The notes below the pieces were generated by a model. That model saw only the letters and a list, made by a program, of their open reading frames with translations, searched no databases and was not told where the DNA came from. DNA of 38,344 nucleotides from the NCBI GenBank assembly GCA_945904015.1, contig CAMDPK010000064.1:1-38344 (forward strand), written 5' to 3'. Numbering within the stretch: the first letter of the stretch is position 1; the number at the start of each line of letters is the position of its first letter. Below are positions 27,888-34,941 of the stretch, piece by piece. This DNA is from Candidatus Kuenenia stuttgartensis. GTDB taxonomy: Bacteria; Planctomycetota; Planctomycetia; Planctomycetales; Planctomycetaceae. The translations under genes and the position numbers were made by a program.

Positions 27888-28949
27888 GTGAAACTCGCAA
27901 GGATGCTGAGTGCGATCGGACTGATGGCGGCGCTGGCGGGTTGTCGGACCTGCTGGATCGATCGCGCCGATGATCGTCCGGTGAAGTACGGCTCGGTCCG
28001 TGACTGCCTGAGCTATGGCTGGTGGGGCGAGTGTTTCCATCCGCATTATCACTGCGGCGCGCCGGACGGAATCCGCGATCATGTTGCCGTCAAGAAGGCC
28101 GCGGTCAAAGCTGCGAATCGGGCGCTCTCCGAACAGAACTGCGGTGCGACGACCCGTGATTTCCGATACGGCTTTCAGCAAGCGTACATCGACGTCTCGA
28201 ACGGCGGCAGCGGAGCGTTGCCGGCCGTGCCTCCGCCGCGCTACTGGGCGGCTCCGTATCGGACGACGTGGGGACACAACAAGGCTCGTGATTGGTTCTC
28301 AGGCTATGAAGTCGGAGCGAGCGCTGCGAAGTGCTGCATGCCGTCGAACACGATCTCGGTGCCGACCTCGGTGTTTCGCGGCTGCGACAATCGGCTCGCA
28401 GTGGGACTGGATGGCGGATCATTCGGAGCGGCCCCGATCGTCAACACGAACTACGGCGGAGCCGGTGGCGGAGTGCCTGCGTACTCCACCAGTCCGATGA
28501 TGGGCAGTCCGTATTCCGCGAGTCCTGGTTATTCGACCGCGCCGTATTCGATGAACCCGTATGGCGGCGCGATGAATGCACCGGCCATGAACGGGCAGAT
28601 GCCGATGATGACGTCTCCCGCGATGACCGCTCCGAACGGTGACAGCATTCCAGGCGGCGGTTGGTCGAGTGGTCCGAGTCCCACCCTTCCGAACTACTCA
28701 CCCACTCTTCCGAACTACTCACCGCCAACGTACTCCGTTCCGAACTCGCCGATCCTCGGACCAAACGGCGGCGGGTATTCGATCCCCGTGCCCAACAATG
28801 AAGTCGTGAATCCGCCGGCAATTCCAATGAACGGACAGAACTTCACGCCATCTGCGGTTCCACAACGAGGGCCCTCAGCCAGTAATCCGTGGGGACGTTT
28901 CAGCGGAGTGAGCGGCTTCGGATTCAAACCAGAAGGAGTCTCGCGGTGA
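27888..28949 (+). CDS. Lipoprotein with Pro/Gly/Asn-rich tail, upstream of export gene
   Basis: 353 residues from GTG at 27888, with AAAGG seven bases upstream. The signal MKLARMLSAIGLMAALAGC has a lipobox LAGC with C19, so it is probably an outer-membrane or periplasmic lipoprotein. The N-terminal half is cysteine-rich (CRTCW, CFHPHYHCGAPDG, KCCMPSNT, FRGCDN); the second half is low-complexity Pro, Gly, Ser, Asn, Tyr and Met, with a 21-base tandem repeat giving SPTLPNY twice (around 28680-28721). It overlaps the next gene by four bases (GTGA), a sign of tight co-translation with the polysaccharide export lipoprotein. No known domain recognised; I infer an accessory role in the same envelope system. 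Confidence 0.8.
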   Translation: MKLARMLSAIGLMAALAGCRTCWIDRADDRPVKYGSVRDCLSYGWWGECFHPHYHCGAPDGIRDHVAVKKAAVKAANRALSEQNCGATTRDFRYGFQQAYIDVSNGGSGALPAVPPPRYWAAPYRTTWGHNKARDWFSGYEVGASAAKCCMPSNTISVPTSVFRGCDNRLAVGLDGGSFGAAPIVNTNYGGAGGGVPAYSTSPMMGSPYSASPGYSTAPYSMNPYGGAMNAPAMNGQMPMMTSPAMTAPNGDSIPGGGWSSGPSPTLPNYSPTLPNYSPPTYSVPNSPILGPNGGGYSIPVPNNEVVNPPAIPMNGQNFTPSAVPQRGPSASNPWGRFSGVSGFGFKPEGVSR

Positions 28950-30550
28950 TTCGCTTCTTGGAATCTCGTCGCCTGTTTGCTCGAGCCGCAGTTTGCGGAA
29001 CGCTGATTGGATCGTTTGGCCTTTCCGGCTGCGCGGCGTTTCGGCCGATCGACGGCATTCCCGCGCGGTACGTTCCCGACGAAGTCAAAGCTCCGGTGCG
29101 GTCTGGCAAAAAGACGATCAATTTATCGTTGCTCGAACAGACGCAGCCGAGCGTGTATCACCTCGACACGGGTGACGTGTTGGCGATCTCGATCGAAGGG
29201 GTCATGCCGCGCCGAGAGGGAGAACTTCCGCCGGTGAACATGGCCTTCAATCCCAACGACCAAGCCTTGCCGGCGTTGGGCTATCCCGTTCCGGTGCGAG
29301 CGGACGGCACGATTTCGTTGCCGATGCTGCACCAAGCGATCGCGGTGCGCGGCATGACGGTCAAGCAAGCCGAAGACGCCGTGCGTCGAGCCTATACCGT
29401 CGACAAAAAGATTCTGCAATTAGGCAACGAACGAGTGTGGGTCATCCTGCATCGGCCGCGTCAGTACCGAGTGCTCGTCATTCGCCAAGAGGGGGTCGAA
29501 GCACAGGCCGGCTCCGGGCAGGCGGGCGGCGTCAACCTCGGCACACTGAAGCGAGGCACCGGCAGAGCGGTCACGCTCACGGCCTACAAGAACGACGTGC
29601 TGCACGCGCTGACCGAGACTGGCGGACTGCCGGGACTCGATGCCGAGAACACGATCTACGTCATTCGCAGCAAGCGTGGCAGCGCCGTGGCTGATGGATT
29701 GGCAACCGGATCGCCAACGAACTCCGGTTCCGGTTGGAGTGTTGCTCCCTCGCAGCTTGGCATTCCGCCGCTGCCGGACGGCGGGCATTCCTACGGCGTG
29801 CCCAACGGAGTCGCTCCCGCATTGCCGATCGTTCCCGGCGTGAATACTCCGGCATTGCCCCCGCCGCCTGCGCAAGAGCTGCCGTTACCTGATTCCAAAG
29901 AGACGACGCCGGAATCCCAGACACACTTCTCGCCGATGTCCTCGAACTCCGGCTTGCAAGTGGCCATGCTCGGCTTTGAATCGGGCGAGTCTCTGAAGCG
30001 TGTCGCTCCGATCTCGTTCAACGCCAACGCGGCGGGTCAGCCGAGCTACACGCTGCCAATGACGAACCAGCCGCAGATGGCATCGCCGCCGATGGATTGG
30101 CAAGGCGGAATGCCGCCGATGCAGTCGTCCGGCAACTGGTCGGAAGTCTCCGCAGAAAATTGGATGGGCCACGCCTCGCTCGGCGATCCGACGTTGGCCA
30201 ATCAAAGCGTCACGAAGATTCCGGTGCGGCTCGCGCCCGGTGAGCAAACGCGGTTCACCGAACGCGACATCATTCTCGAAGACGGCGACATCGTGTTCAT
30301 CGAATCGCGCGACACCGAGATTTTTTACACGGGCGGATTGCTCGGCGGCGGCCAGTACACGCTACCTCAAAACTACGACCTCGACGTGCTGGGAGCCATC
30401 GCGATCGCTCAAGCCGGCCGCGCCAACGGGCGGGGCCACACGAGCCACCGGCGGCATCACAGCGATCAACAACGATGTCACAATCAGCGCCAGCCAGGCG
30501 ATCATCCTTCGCAAGATGCCCAACGGCACACAAGTGCCGATCAGGGTTGA
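28946..30550 (+). CDS. Polysaccharide export lipoprotein (Wza-like), frameshifted near its end
   Basis: 534 residues as read, from GTG at 28946 with AAGGAG seven bases upstream. Lipobox LSGC (C29). The Poly_export domain begins at VYHLDTGDVLAISIEG and continues through VRADGTISLPMLHQAIAVRGMTVKQAE; SLBB-like material follows (YRVLVIRQEG, LTAYKNDVLHALTETGGLPG), then a long Pro/Ser/Met-rich insertion, then the closing IILEDGDIVFIESRDTEIFYTGGLLGGGQY. Such proteins form the outer-membrane channel for capsule or exopolysaccharide. After AIAIAQAGRANG the frame turns into unrelated His/Gln-rich sequence and stops at 30550, while the expected C-terminus continues in the next frame (30432-30719). One extra base, perhaps in the GGGG run at 30432-30435, explains this. 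It may be a real mutation or a sequencing error. Confidence 0.88.
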   Translation: MIRFLESRRLFARAAVCGTLIGSFGLSGCAAFRPIDGIPARYVPDEVKAPVRSGKKTINLSLLEQTQPSVYHLDTGDVLAISIEGVMPRREGELPPVNMAFNPNDQALPALGYPVPVRADGTISLPMLHQAIAVRGMTVKQAEDAVRRAYTVDKKILQLGNERVWVILHRPRQYRVLVIRQEGVEAQAGSGQAGGVNLGTLKRGTGRAVTLTAYKNDVLHALTETGGLPGLDAENTIYVIRSKRGSAVADGLATGSPTNSGSGWSVAPSQLGIPPLPDGGHSYGVPNGVAPALPIVPGVNTPALPPPPAQELPLPDSKETTPESQTHFSPMSSNSGLQVAMLGFESGESLKRVAPISFNANAAGQPSYTLPMTNQPQMASPPMDWQGGMPPMQSSGNWSEVSAENWMGHASLGDPTLANQSVTKIPVRLAPGEQTRFTERDIILEDGDIVFIESRDTEIFYTGGLLGGGQYTLPQNYDLDVLGAIAIAQAGRANGRGHTSHRRHHSDQQRCHNQRQPGDHPSQDAQRHTSADQG

Positions 30551-30719
30551 TCTGTACCGAGCCTTGCGGCATCCGGACGAGCGAGTGCTGATTCAACCTG
30601 GCGATTACCTGCTGCTGCAATACACCAAGCTGGAAGCCTGCGGAGCGTTCTTTGAACGCCACCTGCTGGAAGGTGCGCTCTTCGGAGTCGCCGCAGCGCA
30701 GGTCAACAGCAACCGCTGA
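30432..30719 (+). pseudogene. Out-of-frame C-terminal part of the polysaccharide export gene
   Basis: In the +1 frame relative to the preceding CDS, this reads GATRATGGITAINNDVTISA, followed by IILRKMPNGTQVPIRVDLYR and DERVLIQPGDYLLLQYTK. The last part is the normal ending of planctomycete polysaccharide export proteins (the VRK-PNG and ILIQPGD pattern). Removing one base near 30432-30435 joins it to the upstream frame, giving about 590 residues. There is no own start or ribosome-binding site. Confidence 0.8.
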
Positions 30720-30757
30720 TGCAGCCTCGCCGCACGAATTCACTCGAAGCGTCAGAT

Positions 30758-30990
30758 TTGAAGTTGCGCTTTTGCCTCTGAACCCGGAGGGTTCTCAGCG
30801 ATTAGCCAGTGGTCGCCGAAGGCGCACCACCGGAAAACTCGCATCCCGGAGGGATGCCAGCCAATCTGTTGCTGGCATCCCTCCGGGATGCGGGACCACC
30901 AAAAACTTGTTTCCGGTGGTATCGCTTCGCTCAACCACCGGCTAATCGCTTTGAACCCTCCGGGTTGAATCGCCGAAGCACAACTTCAAA
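30758..30990. repeat. Structured inverted-repeat element (CCC-GGA-GGG / TAGCC type)
   Basis: The arms of roughly 105-120 bases (30758-30860 and 30871-30990) are imperfect reverse complements. From the outside in, each holds an AACCC-GGA-GGGTT hairpin, GCGATTAGCC, a GGTGGT/ACCACC stem with a variable loop, and a GCATCCC-GGA-GGGATGC hairpin. Its layout is shared with 10344-10561 and 12783-13106. The gap 30720-31089 holds no gene. Confidence 0.8.
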
Positions 30991-31035
30991 GGGCGTCAAC
31001 CAGAGCGATCGATCCCCAGCCGCTTGGAACCCTCG

Positions 31036-31065
31036 CCCTCGCCCTCGCTGACGCTTCGGGTTAGT
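31036..31065 (+). repeat. Solo arm of the AACCCGAAGCG repeat family
   Basis: The right-arm sequence CCCTCGCTGACGCTTCGGGT is present with CCCTCG repeated in tandem before it, but no left arm lies within 100 bases upstream. It directly follows the TAGCC-type element. Confidence 0.75.
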
Positions 31066-31089
31066 GTGTTGACCACGGAGCAACCCCGA

Positions 31090-33978
31090 ATGAGCCACGG
31101 ATCAAAGCGTCCTCGCAGACAACTGCGAACAATCTGCCTGTGCGCCAGCTTGGTCATCAGCGCGGCGGCCTTATCGGCTGACGATGCCGAGCCGGTTTCA
31201 CGGCACTGGGCCTTTCAGGCATTGCAGCGATCGACCATTCCGGCTGTGAAGGATGCGTCGCGCGTTCGCTCGCCCATCGACCACTTCGTGCTGGCGAAAC
31301 TTGAAGAGCGAGGGTTGTCGCTCGGACGTGCGGCGGACAAGCCGACACTGATTCGCCGAGTCGCGGTCGATCTGACGGGACTGCCGCCGACGCCCGGTGA
31401 TGTCGCGGACTTCGTCGCGGATGATTCGCCCGACGGTTACGAACGTATGGTCGAACGATATCTCGCCTCGCCGCATTACGGCGAGCGGTGGGGCAAGTGG
31501 TGGCTGGATGTCGCCGGCTACGCCGACTCGAACGGCTACTTCAATGCCGACTCGGATCGGCCGCTGGCGTACCGTTATCGCGACTACGTGATTCGTGCGA
31601 TGAACGCCGACAAGCCGTTCGACCAGTTCATCCGCGAACAAATCGCCGGCGACGAACTCAGCGGCTTCGATCCCAAACAGCACGAGCGACACGCGACGCC
31701 GGAGATGATCGACCTGCTCGAAGCGACGCACTTTCTTCGCAACAGTCCCGACGGTTCGGGGGAAAGCGACGGTAATCCCGAAGAGGTCATGATCGACCGC
31801 TACTTCGCGCTCGAGGGTGCTCAACAGATTCTCGGTTCGTCGCTGCTGGGGCTGACGATTCAGTGCTCGAAGTGCCACGACCACAAGTTCGAGCCGATCA
31901 CGCAGCGCGAGTTCTACCAACTGCAAGCGTACCTGCATCCCATCTTCAACATGCAGAAATGGCTCAAGCCAAACGAGCGTTTCACGCATGCCGCGCTCCC
32001 CGGCGAGGTCGAGGCGTGGGAGACTCAGCAGCGCGAAGCAGAAACTCACGTCGCCGTGCTGCGAACTGAGTTCACCCGATGGCTGCGCGAGCATCGTCCG
32101 GTCGCCGGTGTCTTGTTCTCCAACGACTTCGACGGCGCGGAAGAGACCTTCCTCGCGAATTGGTCAAACACCGCTCCGGGCGATGATGCTCCGGGCGGAA
32201 CTGGAGTCGTGACGCTCACAGCGCTCGGCGCGGGTCTCCCGACCCCGCCGAAGATCGAATCCCCCGCGGCCGTTCGGGCAAACGGCACGCTGCGGATCAT
32301 CGAAGGGGGGCCGTCCGGCGACAAATGGATCTCGACGAAACGAGCCTTCGATTGGACGCCGGACAAACCAGGCGAATGGATTCAGGCAACCTTCGATTTG
32401 CTCGACAACAAAGTCAGCGCCGACGACAAGCCGGCCGAGCGGATCGCGTTCTTTCTCGCGCTGCACGACTTCAACGACAACGGTGCGACCGCTGGCGGCA
32501 ACATTTTGATCGACGGCAATCCGGCGGGCGGTGCGGCCGTGCATCTCGATTATCCCGGAACCGATCAGTCGCATCGCGGCGTGATTGGGAAAAGCGGTTA
32601 CGCTCCGGGACGCAACTTCGGCGTGCGCGTCACGAATCTCGACGGCCAGAAATTCAAACTCGAACAACTCGTTGATTGGCTGCCGGAAGAACGGACTCTC
32701 GAATTGGTTGCCGCGAACTTGCCGGACGGCGGCTTCGGCTTCGAGTTCTGTTGCAACCGCAGCTTCATCGTGGACAACGTCACCGTCGAGTCCTCGACGG
32801 GCAGCACGCAAGACGAGGCGGCTCAAGTCGCGTTGAAAACATTTCGCACCGAATACGAATCGCGACGCAAAGCGCTGGCCGATGCGGTTGCCGAAGTACA
32901 GAAGCGTCAGACCGCGCGCCCCGGCAAGATCGCCTGGGCGAGCGACGTCGCCGCCGAACCCCCCAACGTGCCGATCTTGTTGCGAGGCAACGTGACGACT
33001 CCGGGAGAAATCGTGCAGCCCGCTCCGCTGCGAGCGATTGCTTCGACGTCCGCACCTCCCGCCCGAAGTCGCACCGCTCTGGCCGACTGGCTGACGCGAA
33101 GTGATTCACCCGCCTCGGCGCTGATGGCTCGCGTGCAGGTGAACCGACTGTGGGAACGCCATTTCGGTCGCGGCTTGGTGGCGACGCTCGACAATCTGGG
33201 AGTCAGCGGCGCAGCTCCGTCGCATTCTGAACTTCTCGAATGGCTGGCGGCTGAACTCGCCCGGCCGGATGCCGACGGCCGACAGCCGACAGCCGTTATG
33301 CCGTTTTTTTCATGGTCACTTAAACGCCTGCATCGCGAAATCCTGCACTCGGCAACCTACCGGCAATCGAGCCAATTCAACGAAGCTGCGTTCGCGATCG
33401 ATCCCGACAATCGACTGCTCTGGCGGCAGCCGGTGCGACGATTGGATGCGGAAGCGATTCGAGACGGGATGCTGTTTGTCAGCGGCTCGCTCGACCGACG
33501 TTTCGGTGGGCCGTACATCCCGACACAACGCAGCAGCGCGGCCGAGGTCGTTGTCAACGATTCGCATCCCGAAGCCCATCGGCGTTCGGTCTACTTGCAA
33601 CAGCGACGCACGCAGACGCTCAGCCTGCTGAATCTCTTCGATGCTCCGGCCGTGACGTTCAACTGCGTGCAGCGACCGACGACCACGATGCCGCTGCAAT
33701 CGCTCAGCCAGTTGAACTCCGAGTTCGCGCTGACTCGCGCGGCCGACTTTGCTCGTCGATTGGATCGCGAAGCTCCGCCCGATCCGCGTCACCGCGCGCG
33801 ACTGGCGTTTGAACTGGCGACCGGGCATGTGTCTTCGGACGTCGAGCTGCGCGCGTCGCTGTCATTTCTCGAAGAGCAAACCCGCGCGTACGAACCGGCC
33901 GCCGACGCTTCGCCGCGAGCCTGGACCGACTTTTGCCAAATGCTGTTGTCGTCGAACGGGTTTTTGTACGTGGAATGA
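31090..33978 (+). CDS. DUF1549/DUF1553 secreted protein with CxxCH
   Basis: 962 residues from the ATG at 31090 (ACGGAG about ten bases upstream). The signal peptide is LRTICLCASLVISAAALSAD-like. The PSCyt2/DUF1549 domain begins PIDHFVLAKLEERGLSL, with LIRRVAVDLTGLPPTP, HYGERWGKWWLDVAGYADSN, and the haem-c-like CSKCHDHKFEPI (C259, C262, H263). A beta-sandwich-like insertion (about 335-580) precedes the C-terminal PSD1/DUF1553 domain (LADWLTRSDSPASALMARVQ, VNRLWERHFGRGLV, SWSLKRLHREILHSATYRQS, RRSVYLQQRR). Function is unknown; it is a hallmark planctomycete family, usually followed by DUF1501, which is absent here. Two repeats lie in frame: the 29-bp repeat (residues 378-387) and a repeat arm (about 728-741). 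The extension to 31024 is repeat read-through. Confidence 0.93.
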   Translation: MSHGSKRPRRQLRTICLCASLVISAAALSADDAEPVSRHWAFQALQRSTIPAVKDASRVRSPIDHFVLAKLEERGLSLGRAADKPTLIRRVAVDLTGLPPTPGDVADFVADDSPDGYERMVERYLASPHYGERWGKWWLDVAGYADSNGYFNADSDRPLAYRYRDYVIRAMNADKPFDQFIREQIAGDELSGFDPKQHERHATPEMIDLLEATHFLRNSPDGSGESDGNPEEVMIDRYFALEGAQQILGSSLLGLTIQCSKCHDHKFEPITQREFYQLQAYLHPIFNMQKWLKPNERFTHAALPGEVEAWETQQREAETHVAVLRTEFTRWLREHRPVAGVLFSNDFDGAEETFLANWSNTAPGDDAPGGTGVVTLTALGAGLPTPPKIESPAAVRANGTLRIIEGGPSGDKWISTKRAFDWTPDKPGEWIQATFDLLDNKVSADDKPAERIAFFLALHDFNDNGATAGGNILIDGNPAGGAAVHLDYPGTDQSHRGVIGKSGYAPGRNFGVRVTNLDGQKFKLEQLVDWLPEERTLELVAANLPDGGFGFEFCCNRSFIVDNVTVESSTGSTQDEAAQVALKTFRTEYESRRKALADAVAEVQKRQTARPGKIAWASDVAAEPPNVPILLRGNVTTPGEIVQPAPLRAIASTSAPPARSRTALADWLTRSDSPASALMARVQVNRLWERHFGRGLVATLDNLGVSGAAPSHSELLEWLAAELARPDADGRQPTAVMPFFSWSLKRLHREILHSATYRQSSQFNEAAFAIDPDNRLLWRQPVRRLDAEAIRDGMLFVSGSLDRRFGGPYIPTQRSSAAEVVVNDSHPEAHRRSVYLQQRRTQTLSLLNLFDAPAVTFNCVQRPTTTMPLQSLSQLNSEFALTRAADFARRLDREAPPDPRHRARLAFELATGHVSSDVELRASLSFLEEQTRAYEPAADASPRAWTDFCQMLLSSNGFLYVE
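32221..32249 (+). repeat. 29-bp coding-embedded repeat, copy 4
   Basis: Same sequence as copy 1 except CTCCCGACC for CTCCTGACC. It is translated in the same phase as copy 1, as ALGAGLPTP, in the beta-sandwich-like insertion of the DUF1549/DUF1553 protein. Confidence 0.85.
33271..33310 (+). repeat. Repeat arm in frame inside the DUF1553 coding sequence
   Basis: GCCGACAGCCGTTATGCCGT followed by a run of T matches the right arm of the intergenic repeat at 25272-25297 with one difference. It encodes ADGRQPTAVMPFFS, between the conserved LAAELARP and SWSLKRLHREI blocks that are normally separated by only a few residues in this family. Confidence 0.75.
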
Positions 33979-33984
33979 CGGAAC

Positions 33985-34054
33985 CGTAGACCGGACGCCT
34001 ACGTCCGGTTGGCCCTCGCTCGGCGTTTGACCGGACGTAGGCGTCCGGTCTACG
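33985..34054. repeat. Inverted repeat after the DUF1553 gene
   Basis: The arms 33985-34009 and 34030-34054 are perfect 25-bp reverse complements (CGTAGACCGGACGCCTACGT and on). Each arm is itself near-palindromic (ACCGGACG...CGTCCGGT). Confidence 0.9.
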
Positions 34055-34107
34055 TCACGGCGCGCTGTCAATTCCTCGATGGCAGCCTTTGGCCGCAACC
34101 AAAACGC

Positions 34108-34189
34108 CAGTGCAGACTGCAAAGTGAAAAGTGCCAAATCGGCCGCTTCCATTTTGCAGTTTGCAGTCTTCACTCGTCACTTTGCACTG
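34108..34189. repeat. Imperfect GTGCAAAGTG-type inverted repeat
   Basis: CAGTGCAGACTGCAAAGTGA (from 34108) is partly complementary to 34154-34189, which contains TTGCAGTTTGCAGTC and CACTTTGCACTG. It is a degenerate, slippage-prone sequence. Together with the preceding element it makes up most of the gap 33979-34300, which has no gene. Confidence 0.6.
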
Positions 34190-34300
34190 CTCTATTCAAA
34201 CACGCGAGCAAGAAGCACACATCTTTCGGACAAAAACTCTAAGACGCCGTCGCCTCCCACGTCTCTCCCTCTGAACGCCTCGCTGGCAGGGTAAATCGCG

Positions 34301-34810
34301 ATGGACCAGTCCGTGACGGACAGCCCAAGTGAGTGGATTTTGGACGTGGTTGCTCGATGGGAGAGCGATCTCGTGCGGTATGCGCGGCACATGGTTGGGG
34401 ACGTCGAACGGGCACGGGACGTCGTTCAAGACACGTTCTTGAAACTCTGCCAGCAGGATCGCGGGCAGCTCGACGGGCATCTGGTCGAGTGGTTGTTCAC
34501 GGTCTGCCGCAACGGGGCGCTCGATGTGCGACGAAAGGAACAACGCATGACGACCATGACGCTCGACGCAGTGATGGAATCGGCGGGCTTCGATCCGCAA
34601 CCGGATGACGCGGCAGAACAACGCGACGAATCCCATCGCGTGCTGCAGCTGATGACCGGGCTACCCGCCAACCAGCAGGAAGTCCTGCGGCTGAAGTTTC
34701 AGCACAGCCTGAGCTATCGCGAGATCAGCGCGATCACCGGGCTGTCAGAAACGAACGTGGGATTCCTGATTCATGTCGGGATCAAACGACTTCGCGAATT
34801 AACGAAATGA
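34301..34810 (+). CDS. ECF-type RNA polymerase sigma-70 family factor
   Basis: 169 residues. Region 2 is DLVRYARHMVGDVERARDVV followed by QDTFLKLCQQ; an inter-region linker follows, then region 4 with LPANQQEVLRLKFQHSLSYR and the helix-turn-helix EISAITGLSETNVGFLIHVG. There is no signal or extra C-terminal domain. The next gene on the same strand encodes an N-terminal anti-sigma-like segment fused to a membrane vWA protein, so the pair probably forms a sigma/anti-sigma unit. No promoter consensus could be assigned. A GTTGGTTATTGGT-type inverted repeat occupies the gap to its partner. The target regulon is unknown. Confidence 0.93.
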   Translation: MDQSVTDSPSEWILDVVARWESDLVRYARHMVGDVERARDVVQDTFLKLCQQDRGQLDGHLVEWLFTVCRNGALDVRRKEQRMTTMTLDAVMESAGFDPQPDDAAEQRDESHRVLQLMTGLPANQQEVLRLKFQHSLSYREISAITGLSETNVGFLIHVGIKRLRELTK

Positions 34811-34909
34811 ATTGGTCGTCGGTTATTGGTCGTTGGTCAGTTGTCATTTTTCGGCAAATGCAGCGTTCCAAATAGCCAATGACCAACGACCAATAACCAA
34901 CGATCAATT
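34810..34909. repeat. Inverted repeat between sigma factor and vWA genes
   Basis: The arms 34810-34839 (AATTGGTCGTCGGTTATTGG and on) and 34880-34909 are 30-bp reverse complements with about three mismatches. The left arm starts on the last base of the sigma-factor stop codon. It would form a hairpin inside a sigma/anti-sigma transcript. Confidence 0.85.
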
Positions 34910-34941
34910 TTCTTCTGCCCTCCGCTCAAAAGGAGCCTGTC

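Noticed and set aside
34108-34189. Possible small RNA gene in the imperfect hairpin before the sigma factor
   Set aside because: The sequence is a slippage-like GTGCAAAGTG repeat; no promoter or terminator supports a transcript.
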